The notes under the pieces are model-generated. The model saw only the letters and a program-made list of their open reading frames with translations, was not told where the DNA came from and searched no databases. From the NCBI GenBank assembly GCA_021851325.1, contig JAJZDZ010000018.1:1-56301 (forward strand): a DNA stretch of 56,301 nucleotides, given 5' to 3'. Of the stretch, positions 1 through 7,777 are shown in pieces (positions within the stretch are counted from its first letter, which is position 1; every line of letters starts with the position of its first letter). A program made the position numbers and the translations under genes. This DNA is from Pseudomonadota bacterium (lineage in GTDB: Bacteria; Pseudomonadota; Alphaproteobacteria; Micropepsales; Micropepsaceae).

Positions 1-507
1 CAGGCAGGTTATCACAGTGCCGAAGCACGACTGCGCGAAGCCATTCTCGCACAGTTTCCCCTCATCGGTGCAGGTGTGAGCAAGGCCCGAAGTGCCGGGG
101 ACGGCATTTCCAGTATTGGCTTCAACGTGACGCTGACCTTGCCCCTCTTCAATCGCAATCAGGGGGCCATCGCCGTGGCACGGGCAACGCGCGCCCAACT
201 TTTTCAAGCCTATGAAGCCCATCTTGATGCGGCAACAGGAGAGGCGGATAAGATCTGGACGGCAATTGCCATCATGCACCGGCAGCTTGGCAGTCTTACG
301 TCGCAGCTTGCGGAGTTTGCGCGGGCAGCGGCGCGCGCGCGGGCAAGTTTTACCTCCGGGACCTTGAGCCTGGGCGATTTTGCCCGTCTGGATGACAATG
401 CCCTGACGACGCGCGCTCAAATCATCGCGCTCCGGGCTTCGCTGCAGATGGCACAGACTGCTCTTGCAACTATTCTTGTGCTGCCACCAGCGAATGTGAG
501 GTCGTAA
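1..507 (+). CDS. TolC-family outer-membrane efflux protein, C-terminal part
   Basis: This is the last 168 codons of a gene that begins before the window; the frame is open from base 1. It looks like an outer-membrane efflux protein of the TolC/CusC/NodT type: the stretch FNVTLTLPLFNRNQGAIAVA is the typical strand-turn-helix of this family, and long Ala/Arg/Gln-rich helices follow, as in the periplasmic coiled coil. Such proteins are trimeric exit ducts working with an RND or ABC pump and an adaptor, which would lie to the left. The C-terminal end is ordinary in length. The gene stops 31 bases before the convergent serine hydrolase. The exact substrate class (metal or drug) cannot be read from this fragment. 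Confidence 0.75.
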   Translation, partial: QAGYHSAEARLREAILAQFPLIGAGVSKARSAGDGISSIGFNVTLTLPLFNRNQGAIAVARATRAQLFQAYEAHLDAATGEADKIWTAIAIMHRQLGSLTSQLAEFARAAARARASFTSGTLSLGDFARLDDNALTTRAQIIALRASLQMAQTALATILVLPPANVRS

Positions 508-538
508 CAGGTGAAGCTGGCCCTCCGGCCTTGGTAAG

Positions 539-1762
539 TCATTTTCCCAAATGTAGCGTTTTGATCACCGCCGCCACGAAGGCGTCATGATTGGCGTAGA
601 GGGGGTCGCTGTCCGGTTTGGGCCAGGCGCTGTTGGTGACGACAACAAGGTTGTCCTTGGGATTGAGGTAGATCGACTGGCCGAATATCCCGATGGCTTC
701 ATAGGCCTCGCCGCCGGGCATCACCCACCACTGAAAGCCATAGCCATAATGTCCCCAATCGCTCTGGACCTGGGTGGTCGAGGCCTGCTTGACCCAGTCC
801 TTTGGCAAAATCTGTTTGCCATCCGCGACACCGCCATGCATGAAGAAAAGTCCGAAACGGGCATAGTCACGCAGCGTCATGGACAGACAGCAGCCGCCCA
901 TTTCGTTACCGCCGCGGTCGAGCATCCATACTGCATTGCGCTGCATGCCGACAGTCTTCCAGATTTTTTGGGACAGATAGTCTGCGAGATGCATGTGGGT
1001 GGCATCGGCCACCAATACGCCGATGAGATCGGATTCACCGGTCTTGTATTCGAATTTGGTTCCGGGCTTGGCCTCGCGTGGCAACCGCGCCATGTAGGCA
1101 ACCACCGGGTCCTCACCATTGGCGGGCACGGGTTCCAGTGCGAAGCGGTTCACGTCCGAATTTGGGTCGGTGTAGTCTTCGTTCCACTTCACGCCGGAGG
1201 TCATGGTCAAGAGGTCACGGATAGTGACGCCGTCATAGGCGCTGCCCTTCAGCGCCGGGATATATTTGGTGACTTCGGCATCGAGGCCAGAAATGTAGCC
1301 ATCCTTGATTGCTGCGCCGACGAGCGTGGAGGTGATGGATTTGCCTACTGAAAACGAGGTCCAGCGGTCATGTTCGTTGTCACCAAGGCCGTAGCGTTCC
1401 AGCACGATTTTGCCATCATGCACGACGATAAGGCCGGCAACGTGGTTGGCTCTCATAAACCTGGCGGTATTCCAGTGGCTGCCGCGATAGTCGTAACGTA
1501 CCGAAATCTGATGCTTCGCACGCGGCAGTGGCATGACGTGGTTGCCACGCTTGACGATACGGGTGGGGAAAATTTTCTCGATATTCCGGTAACCCACCAG
1601 CTGCTGCTGCGGTGTCCAGAACAGGAAGTTCTTTGCCGGCGGAAGACTTCCCTCTGCCGTTGCGTGAACCATCTTGGGCGACGACGACGCGCCAGGAGCA
1701 GCCAGGGCTGCAGCCGCAAAAAAGGCGGCTGCCACGGCCGCCAATGAAATTGTTCGCATCAA
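539..1762 (-). CDS. Secreted serine hydrolase, class C beta-lactamase-like
   Basis: The 407-residue product begins with an Ala-rich signal peptide (about residues 1-22), so it acts in the periplasm or is exported. Residues 138-141 read Ser-Val-Gly-Lys, the Ser-x-x-Lys catalytic motif of the beta-lactamase/DD-peptidase superfamily, within FSVGKSITSTLVG. The Tyr of YKTGESDLIG may stand in for the Tyr-x-Asn motif. The length fits the family of serine hydrolases that cleave esters or peptides rather than true lactamases; no substrate can be assigned. It is transcribed away from the SDR gene. A second Met one codon in (1759) is an alternative start. Confidence 0.8.
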   Translation of the reverse strand: MMRTISLAAVAAAFFAAAALAAPGASSSPKMVHATAEGSLPPAKNFLFWTPQQQLVGYRNIEKIFPTRIVKRGNHVMPLPRAKHQISVRYDYRGSHWNTARFMRANHVAGLIVVHDGKIVLERYGLGDNEHDRWTSFSVGKSITSTLVGAAIKDGYISGLDAEVTKYIPALKGSAYDGVTIRDLLTMTSGVKWNEDYTDPNSDVNRFALEPVPANGEDPVVAYMARLPREAKPGTKFEYKTGESDLIGVLVADATHMHLADYLSQKIWKTVGMQRNAVWMLDRGGNEMGGCCLSMTLRDYARFGLFFMHGGVADGKQILPKDWVKQASTTQVQSDWGHYGYGFQWWVMPGGEAYEAIGIFGQSIYLNPKDNLVVVTNSAWPKPDSDPLYANHDAFVAAVIKTLHLGK

Positions 1763-2163
1763 TGCCCCGGCAAATATCCCCTGACCATTAAGGCACAGGC
1801 AATTGGCGCTGGAAAGAGGGTGCCGGAAATTCTCAAGCTTGCCTGGACAGCCCGACGAGATTCGCTTGTGGGACTTTGTGACGGAGCCGCGTGACCTTGG
1901 CCGACGCGTTCCGCAAGCTCCTGGTGCATCAAGATATCCCGATATCTTTGGCGATTTTTGCGAAGGACAGGGATGCAGTCGTGGGCGTCTCTCTTAGTCC
2001 TAAGCGCGGTGGCACAGGCTACAGACGGAAGAGAAGGCCTACAGGCGGCGCCCACAGTGGCAAACTTCACGGTCTTCCAGTTGGCAATCATCGTCGCAGC
2101 GATCAATATCCGATCCGTCCGGCTCGGATAATCGGGCAGGTTACAAAAGGGGGAGGCGAGCAG
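1763..2163. other. Divergent intergenic region
   Basis: Four hundred bases separate the divergently transcribed serine hydrolase and SDR genes. It must hold both promoters. I see no convincing gene. A purine-rich ribosome binding site (gggggaggcga) lies just before the SDR start at 2164. Confidence 0.4.
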
Positions 2164-2934
2164 ATGAGCGATACGATCCGTTCGGTAAAAGGGCTGACCG
2201 TGCTCGTCACGGGTGCAGCGAGCGGAATGGGGCGAGCCACAGCAGAAGTCTTCGCCGCGGATGGTGCCAGTGTCGCGGTCACCGACTATACCCTTGATGG
2301 CGCTGAAGTGGTGGCCCGGGCGATTGTCGCCAAGGGGGGCAAGGCGAAGGCATGGAAGCTTGATGTCGGCGAAAAGACATCGATCAAACCAGTAATCGAT
2401 GAGGTTGCCCGTCATTTTGGTGGGCTCGACTGCGTTGTGAACAACGCCGGTATTGCGGGATTCAAGCCCGTCGATAGTGAGGACTATGAAGAGCTGTGGG
2501 AGCGGATGATCCGGGTCTGCCTGAGCGCCCACCAGCGGATCGTCCGCGAGGCGCTGCCGCATCTGCGCAGGTCGAAGAGCCCGCGTATCGTCAACATTGC
2601 CTCGACCGAAGCACTCGGCGCGACCGCGCTCGACAGCGCCTATTCCGCCGCCAAGGCCGGCGTCACGGGCCTGACCCGTGCGCTCGCTGTCGAACTCGGC
2701 CCAGAAGGGATCACTGTCAATTGTGTCTGCCCGGGACCCATTCACACCGCAATGACGCAGTCCATCCCGGAGGAGCATAAGACAGTCTTCGCGAAGCGCC
2801 GCACGGCACTGCGCCGCTATGGCCAGCCGGAGGAGGTCGCCCATGTCACGTTGAGCCTGTGCCTGCCGGCGTCATCCTATATCACGGGCACGACCATTCC
2901 GGTCGATGGTGGTCTGATGGCGCGCAATGCCTGA
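2164..2934 (+). CDS. Short-chain dehydrogenase/reductase (SDR)
   Basis: A 256-residue classical SDR. It has the N-terminal NAD(P)-binding glycine motif ([11 protein letters not shown], about residues 17-27), the NNAG motif, a catalytic Ser in VNIASTEA, the YSAAK Tyr-x-x-x-Lys active site, and the family ending with [11 protein letters not shown]. Such enzymes oxidise or reduce alcohols and ketones in the cytosol; the substrate is not predictable here. The ATG at 2164 is chosen because of the strong Shine-Dalgarno and because the family begins right before this point, although the frame stays open upstream. It appears to be a single-gene unit. Confidence 0.9.
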   Translation: MSDTIRSVKGLTVLVTGAASGMGRATAEVFAADGASVAVTDYTLDGAEVVARAIVAKGGKAKAWKLDVGEKTSIKPVIDEVARHFGGLDCVVNNAGIAGFKPVDSEDYEELWERMIRVCLSAHQRIVREALPHLRRSKSPRIVNIASTEALGATALDSAYSAAKAGVTGLTRALAVELGPEGITVNCVCPGPIHTAMTQSIPEEHKTVFAKRRTALRRYGQPEEVAHVTLSLCLPASSYITGTTIPVDGGLMARNA

Positions 2935-3082
2935 AACCCTGTGCCTTGGACAAAGCGGCTCCTGCGGCAATACTCTGTTACGCCTTATCGAGTGGGCCAC
3001 CAAGCCTGAGAGAGCATCGGCCAACGCCTTCAAGTCGGGGCGCCGCGCTGTCAGAATCGAGATACTGGGATTGGTGACAGGG

Positions 3083-4573
3083 TCACTTCGTGTTCCATGC
3101 GCGCCAGTCGACGCGAAGCTTAGCCTCCTCGCCTTGTGCAAAGGCGTTGGTTCTCTCGAGCATGAGGCGCGCATGCTCCAGTGTTTGCCAGTCGATGCCA
3201 TGCGTGTAACGCTGTGCGACATTGAGCATCCGGATCAAAGGCGTGGTCTCGGCATTCTGCGAAAGCGCTTTTAGGGGGCCCAGATAGTCGGAGCAGAATG
3301 CGGTCGGCACGATGATGCGTTCCTGGCCTGCTGCCACCAACTCTGCATTCATCATGATGCGCCCAATGCGGCCGTTGCCGTCTGTGAAGGGGTGAACCTC
3401 GCTTATCAGCATCATCATGAAAATGGCCTTTTGAAACGGCTCGGCCAAGGCCTGAAGAAAGTCAAAACCCTTGTCCAGGGTCCCGACTACGAGGTCAGGC
3501 GCCACGAAGACCGTAGCGCCCGCCTGGTTGGGCTTGGTCTTGAAGCCGCCCGGATTCTTGTCCGGTCGCGCTTCCATGATGATGGCATGGCGCCTTCGCA
3601 AGAGCGCGACGAACGCGTCGAAGGTCTTGGGTGTGCGGCGCATCTCCCCGAGATCGGATACGATGCGGAAAGTGCCAAGCACGTCATGCGCATCCGCGGG
3701 CCGTTCGTCGGGGATGACGCCGCGGAAGACAATGTTTTCGGCTTCCCTGACGCTGAATTCCGTGCCTTCGATGAAGTTGGAGAAATACGCCTCGAAAAAG
3801 GCAAGGGTGCTGTTGGCTTCGGCGTTTCGGTCCGGAGCCGGTCGATCGACTGGAAGGGTTTCGCGCAAGGCGGCGAAGAGTGTTTCGAAAAGACGCAGGC
3901 GATCAGAATCGAACGGGCGGCCCGCCGCGCGGGTTTTTCCGGCTCGACTTTGCATCTTGGCATCGCGGGTGCCGAGCAGCGCACCAATCAGGGTGTTCAG
4001 GCCCTCGAATTCCTTTTCGAGGCCGAGTGCGGGCGCGATGGCGTGCGCCTCGTCACGCAGGCGGTTTGCGGCATTCTCTCCTTGCTGGCGGATCAGGGCA
4101 TCGAGGCGGGTTTCAAGTTCGGCATGCGTCAGCGTGCGCGTAACACGGCCACCGCGCGCGCGTGAAGGGCGCATATTCTCGAGATAGGCCCGCGGGACGG
4201 ACGACAGGCGGGCGCCGCCAACGAATGGCTTGTCGGTCTCGAGTGGTGGAGGGCCTTTGCGCGGCCGGAATGTCAATCCCGGCAACTCGGTGTCGCGCTT
4301 CTTGTCTGAGATGAGAAACACCGAGCCGTCCTGCGACGGCTGGCTTTCGAGCGCGGTGCGATCGGCAATGAGGGCGTCCGGATAATAGGCTGAGACGAGG
4401 TAGTACCAGTTCCGGCGTACCAGCCGGACCGGGTCTTCCGTCAGATTGCGCGTATAGAGGCGCGAGGCGAGCTTTCTGAGCTGGCCGCGCTCGACCGCCG
4501 CGGAGACCGGTTTGGAGATCGCGGTGTCCGAAACGAAGATCTCAGGCAGATTGGCGATGGAAAATTCGGCCAT
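3083..4573 (-). CDS. Fic-domain protein with N-terminal AbiEi-like domain
   Basis: A 496-residue Fic (AMP-transferase type) protein. The catalytic loop HPFTDGNGRIGR at residues 394-405 is a full HPFxxGNGRxxR motif, so the enzyme should be active. Upstream, SNFIEGTEF fits the inhibitory (S/T)xxxE(G/N) helix, which blocks ATP in the same chain. The first 90 residues (RGQLRKLASRLYTRN onward) resemble the winged-helix/AbiEi antitoxin-like region found fused to some Fic proteins. The ATG at 4573 is preferred over 4594 because a clear aggaaggga ribosome binding site precedes it. It is monocistronic and directly left of the first tRNA-like repeat, so it may be the last chromosomal gene or accessory. 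Fic proteins modify target hydroxyl groups; the target is unknown. Confidence 0.85.
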   Translation of the reverse strand: MAEFSIANLPEIFVSDTAISKPVSAAVERGQLRKLASRLYTRNLTEDPVRLVRRNWYYLVSAYYPDALIADRTALESQPSQDGSVFLISDKKRDTELPGLTFRPRKGPPPLETDKPFVGGARLSSVPRAYLENMRPSRARGGRVTRTLTHAELETRLDALIRQQGENAANRLRDEAHAIAPALGLEKEFEGLNTLIGALLGTRDAKMQSRAGKTRAAGRPFDSDRLRLFETLFAALRETLPVDRPAPDRNAEANSTLAFFEAYFSNFIEGTEFSVREAENIVFRGVIPDERPADAHDVLGTFRIVSDLGEMRRTPKTFDAFVALLRRRHAIIMEARPDKNPGGFKTKPNQAGATVFVAPDLVVGTLDKGFDFLQALAEPFQKAIFMMMLISEVHPFTDGNGRIGRIMMNAELVAAGQERIIVPTAFCSDYLGPLKALSQNAETTPLIRMLNVAQRYTHGIDWQTLEHARLMLERTNAFAQGEEAKLRVDWRAWNTK

Positions 4574-5337
4574 TAATCCCTTCCTGATCCCCATCGTACA
4601 GAATTATCGGTAGTTTATAAGGGAGAAATGAGAAAAAACGGTATTTAAAAATATGATTTATGCAAAATATGGTAGATATGATCGCAAAATAGAATTATCG
4701 AGATATAAGATCAGAGACATTCGACATTCTGGGGTTCGTCTCAAGCGCGAGGCGTAAGGGGCGGGAGCGAAAATTCAAGAGCGTGCCTCGACTGCACGAT
4801 CCCCTTGGACGAGGCAGGGTTCTAGCTTCCAAATGGGTTCTTGGAGCATTCTGATTTTTGCCGTTGATTTTATGGGAAAGACTGGTGCCGCAGGAGCGCA
4901 GCATAACTTTCCTACAAGGCATTGCGGCATCATCGGAATTATGGATCGAGGATTCTCGCATACCAACAAAATTACCAATGATTTTGAGGCTTTCTCGTGG
5001 TCTTTGCGACGCGTGCCGGTGGCAAGCCATGATCATCTATGCGCTGTCCAAAGAGGGCGCGTCCGGGCGGACCGATATCGAGGCTCCTTTTGATCCCGGA
5101 TCGAGCAAGACCGCTTGGCCACACCACAATATCGCCCCTTAGTCTCTCGGGCAGGACGGCGCGCAGCGGCCATTGTAGGCACAACACACTCAAACTGCTT
5201 TACCGCGCCCGGATGGCACCGTCGGGCAGGCCGAACTGGCGCTGTCCGTGCAGCGCGATCGCCGGGCCATATTCTGTTCGCGTAGCGTTCTTGCAGAGAT
5301 TACAGAAATGCTGTATTTTCCAGAAAAGGATTTATCC
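4574..5337. other. AT-rich gap with first island-end-like site
   Basis: About 760 bases without a convincing gene. The first 130 bases are strongly AT-rich and probably hold the fic promoter. The region contains the tRNA-Thr-like core at 4882-4896 and the TACCAAC repeat at 4961. Just before the Phd gene the sequence ACAG-AAATG-CTGT forms a small palindrome that could be an antitoxin operator. Confidence 0.4.
4882..4896. repeat. Attachment-site-like core, left copy A
   Basis: ctggtgccgcaggag matches the tRNA-Thr 3' end at 48370-48384 with one mismatch. At 4961, 79 bases further on, lies taccaacaaaattacca, the same kind of repeat that follows copies B and C at the same spacing and that occurs three times beside the integrase. 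I read this as the outermost of three stacked left ends. Confidence 0.55.
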
Positions 5338-5586
5338 ATGGCCCGCTACACCACGAGCGACCTGTCGCGCAAGTCCGGCGATGTCATTGCCGATGCCCTT
5401 CGGGGCCCGGTCACTATAACCCAGCGCAACAAGCCAAGGCTCGTCCTGCTCAGCATAGAAGATTACCGGCGCCTGATGTCTCGCGCCGACAGTCGCAAAG
5501 CGGGCACGCTGGCAACCATGTCTGACGAGGACTTTCTCGATTTTCGTCACGCTGTGGCCGCCTATGCAGCAGAAGGTGAAGAGTAG
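5338..5586 (+). CDS. Phd/YefM-type antitoxin
   Basis: An 82-residue protein whose start (MARYTTSDLSRKSGDVIADAL) followed by VTITQRNKPRLVLLSIEDYRRL is the Phd/YefM antitoxin fold: a DNA-binding N-terminal half and a disordered toxin-neutralising tail (MSDEDFLDFRHAV). The ATG at 5338 follows an aaaagga ribosome binding site. The stop overlaps the start of the next gene, so the two are translationally coupled as in toxin-antitoxin pairs. Phd antitoxins usually repress their own promoter, and the palindrome upstream would suit this. The partner here is PemK-like rather than the usual Doc or YoeB. Confidence 0.85.
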   Translation: MARYTTSDLSRKSGDVIADALRGPVTITQRNKPRLVLLSIEDYRRLMSRADSRKAGTLATMSDEDFLDFRHAVAAYAAEGEE

Positions 5587-6005
5587 TGATCTTCGCGAGC
5601 CTCCGCACCGGCTCGGTGATTCGCTTTCCTTACTTATGGGCACGCGCCGCCGCGCGAGGCGAAAGCGAAGGGCGCAAATTCCGTCCTGTCGCTGTTGGCG
5701 TCAGGGTGCCCAAGCCCAATGGCGAGGACGTATTGCTACTGTTTCCGATCACCAGCCAGGAGCCCGCAGGTGAACGCTTTGCCGCGGAAATCCCCGACAC
5801 CGAGAAACGCCGTGCTGGGCTCGATGGGACGATGCGACTCTGGATCGTCCTCGATGAATACAATCAGGACGTGATCGGTCGCTCCTTCTATCTGGAGCCC
5901 GACCCTCCGCTTGGCCGTTTCAGCAAGGCGTTTTTTCTGCCGCTGCTGCAAGAGTTCATCCGCAGGCGAGCACAGACGCTGGCGGTGCATCGCCTTCGGC
6001 AGTGA
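5586..6005 (+). CDS. PemK/MazF-like protein, probable toxin of the Phd pair
   Basis: A 139-residue protein starting at a GTG that overlaps the antitoxin stop (TAGTG). The order of short conserved blocks, GSVIRFPY near the start, GRKFRPVAV, LLFPITSQ and WIVLDEYNQD, resembles distant PemK-like ribonuclease families in Alphaproteobacteria. It is a little longer than classic MazF (about 110 residues). If the assignment is right it would cut mRNA and be neutralised by the Phd protein encoded just before it. The assignment rests on pattern and context; a non-toxic regulatory role is possible. The pair fills the whole interval between att-like sites A and B. Confidence 0.6.
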   Translation: MIFASLRTGSVIRFPYLWARAAARGESEGRKFRPVAVGVRVPKPNGEDVLLLFPITSQEPAGERFAAEIPDTEKRRAGLDGTMRLWIVLDEYNQDVIGRSFYLEPDPPLGRFSKAFFLPLLQEFIRRRAQTLAVHRLRQ

Positions 6006-6073
6006 CGGAAACATTCACCCTCATCTTGGGCCCTGTCGTATTCTTGCCGGCAGCGTCGCGTACGCTGTGTGGG

Positions 6074-6086
6074 CTGGTGCCGGAGG
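6074..6086. repeat. Attachment-site-like core, left copy B
   Basis: ctggtgccggagg is an exact match of 13 bases (14 with the preceding g) to the tRNA-Thr 3' end at 48369-48382. The arm-like repeat gtaccaacgaaactacca begins 77 bases downstream (TACCAAC at 6152), matching the layout at copies A and C. Confidence 0.6.
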
Positions 6087-6367
6087 TGCTCCTGGGGAAC
6101 GTCCTCTAAGTAATTGGTTCAAAAAGTGTTTATTGGATTATCTGCCTCTTGTACCAACGAAACTACCAGCTATTTTCCAGAGGTCTAAAGCTGAGCGCAG
6201 GCGTGTTGTTGGCGTGCAATGTTGCGCCTTGAGCATCTGGCAGGACCACAGCAAAGGCCAGTTAATGTGCCCGACACGCTCTAGTTGCTAGAGCGTCCTA
6301 CCCGCCTGCCTATTGCGTTGTCCTCGATATTGGGCGTTGGCGCTCTAAAAGGCAGCCATCGCGAGCC

Positions 6368-7042
6368 TTGAATGTACCCAATATAGGTACTAATATACCC
6401 GATATGGGAACGAAAGAGCCTTTTTTGGGGACGATGACGCAAGGCACAGGGCTGGCTGGAGCATTATTCTCCGGCGTACAGCAGCGAGTCCTGGCGTTGA
6501 TTTTCATGCATCCTGACCGCAGCTTCTATATGCGGCAGATCGTAAAACTTCTGCACTCCGGGACAGGTGCCGTCGAGCGCGAACTTGCGAAGCTCGAGCA
6601 GAGCGGGCTCGTTTGCGTAGAAAAAATCGGCAACCAAAAGCACTATCGGGCGAATTGTAACGCCCCCATATTTGAAGAGCTGCAAGGCATTCTTCGGAAA
6701 ACCGTAGGGCTGCACGATCCGCTTAAAGCAGCGCTCGCACCATTTTCGGATCGTATCAAAGCGGCGTTCGTCTATGGCTCTGTCGCCAGAGGTAGAGACA
6801 CGGCTCGCAGTGATATCGACCTGATGGTGATCGGCGATGACCTCACTTATTCGGACATTTTCGCCAGCCTTCAGGACGCGGAGAGGACGCTCGCGCGTCC
6901 GATAAATCCGAATATTATGGACATCACTGACTGGAAAAAGCGGCAATCCGGCAAGAACCAATTTGTAGCCAGCATCACCAATGCGCCGAAAATTTTCATA
7001 ATTGGCTCTGAAGAGGATTTGTTGGATGAGCGGCAATCTTGA
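6368..7042 (+). CDS. MNT-type nucleotidyltransferase with winged-helix domain
   Basis: A protein of up to 224 residues. Residues about 35-100 form a winged helix (LALIFMHPDRSFYMRQIVKLL, then a GTGAVERELAKLEQ recognition helix). Residues about 130-160 carry the minimal nucleotidyltransferase motif FVYGSVARG followed by SDIDLMVIG, the two Asp binding metal. Such MNT proteins can AMPylate and silence a HEPN partner, and the HEPN gene follows with a 17-base overlap. The start is uncertain: TTG 6368 or ATG 6404. The N-terminal PNIGTNIPDMGTKEP stretch is typical of these proteins. The DNA here holds two palindromes (GTACCcaatataGGTAC and CCCgatatGGG), a plausible self-regulated operator. Confidence 0.8.
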   Translation: MNVPNIGTNIPDMGTKEPFLGTMTQGTGLAGALFSGVQQRVLALIFMHPDRSFYMRQIVKLLHSGTGAVERELAKLEQSGLVCVEKIGNQKHYRANCNAPIFEELQGILRKTVGLHDPLKAALAPFSDRIKAAFVYGSVARGRDTARSDIDLMVIGDDLTYSDIFASLQDAERTLARPINPNIMDITDWKKRQSGKNQFVASITNAPKIFIIGSEEDLLDERQS

Positions 7043-7436
7043 AAACCTGGTCAAGATCGGAAAACTCAAAGCCGAGCCCTTTTCTGAAGCCGAGTTTAAG
7101 GGGTTGGTGTCCTCGGCGACCAAACGTTTAGCCGATGCCCGGAATGAAGCACTCTCTGCGGAGAGCCGTTTCGATTTGGCCTATAATGCTTCGCATGCAT
7201 TCGCGCTTGCTGCGCTGCGCCGACAAGGCTATCGCTCGGAAAATCGCGCGATCGTATTTCAAGTTCTGGAGCAGACGGCTGGTATGCCTGCCGCAAAATG
7301 GCGCGTGCTATCGAAGTGCCATGACATGCGCAACCTTGCGGAATATGAGGGCCACGCAGACATAGACCCCAAGTTTCTCACGGAACTCGTCAAAATAGCG
7401 GGCGAGCTAGAGACCTTGGTTACGGGATCTGAGTAG
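7026..7436 (+). CDS. HEPN-domain protein, partner of MNT
   Basis: A 136-residue all-helical protein, taken from the ATG at 7026 that overlaps the MNT gene. The segment FDLAYNASHAFALAALRRQGY is the four-helix HEPN pattern, and CHDMRNLAEYEG is the conserved C-terminal motif of the HEPN-MNT group. The canonical RNase motif (Arg-x4-6-His) is not obvious; an Arg-Asn-Leu-Ala-Glu-Tyr block stands there instead, so ribonuclease activity is uncertain. In known HEPN-MNT systems the HEPN protein is the toxin and is modified by MNT. Together the two genes fill the interval between att-like sites B and C. Confidence 0.75.
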   Translation: MSGNLENLVKIGKLKAEPFSEAEFKGLVSSATKRLADARNEALSAESRFDLAYNASHAFALAALRRQGYRSENRAIVFQVLEQTAGMPAAKWRVLSKCHDMRNLAEYEGHADIDPKFLTELVKIAGELETLVTGSE

Positions 7437-7606
7437 AGGGTTTGCAGAAGCAGACCACGGCGATGTTCGGAATAGAGCTCAGCTGGATCGTCTCTACTGG
7501 GGACGCTGGTGTATGGCGTCGGCCCAATAGCGTTCCAAAGGCGCGCGCTTTGCAGTTCGCCGCATAACGCCGAAAGATAGTTTAAGTTCTCTATTTTATT
7601 GAAAAA

Positions 7607-7620
7607 TGGTGCCGGAGGAG
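7607..7620. repeat. Attachment-site-like core, left copy C (probable attL of the 41 kb island)
   Basis: tggtgccggaggag matches the tRNA-Thr 3' end at 48371-48384 exactly over 14 bases. The arm-like repeat ggtaccaacaaaagtacca follows, with TACCAAC at 7684, 77 bases after the core start, as in copies A and B. Being the innermost copy, it is the simplest left boundary for the island that ends at the tRNA. Confidence 0.65.
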
Positions 7621-7777
7621 TTCTCGGCACGTTGCCCATAACCTATTGATATTACTATTTAAATCAAGCCGCCTCTCACGCGGTACCAACAAAAGTACCA
7701 GGAGTTTTCTAGTCCTTACTTGCCTGTGGGTAGGCGTGCAGGTGGTAAGCGATGTGATGCGATGAGCAGCTCATGCG

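Noticed and set aside
587..1351. Rightward open frame of 254 codons opposite the serine hydrolase
   Set aside because: Shadow in a GC-rich gene; the hydrolase frame has a signal peptide and Ser-x-x-Lys motif.
1759..2844. Long leftward open frame (361 codons) opposite the SDR gene
   Set aside because: Antisense shadow of a clear SDR with all motifs; its sequence has no protein-like order.
3392..4187. Rightward frames opposite the Fic gene
   Set aside because: Shadows; low-complexity and no start context, while the Fic frame has its catalytic motif.
4961..7690. TACCAAC repeats considered as a CRISPR or iteron array
   Set aside because: Copies are more than 1 kb apart and tied to tRNA-like cores; an integrase arm-site reading fits better.
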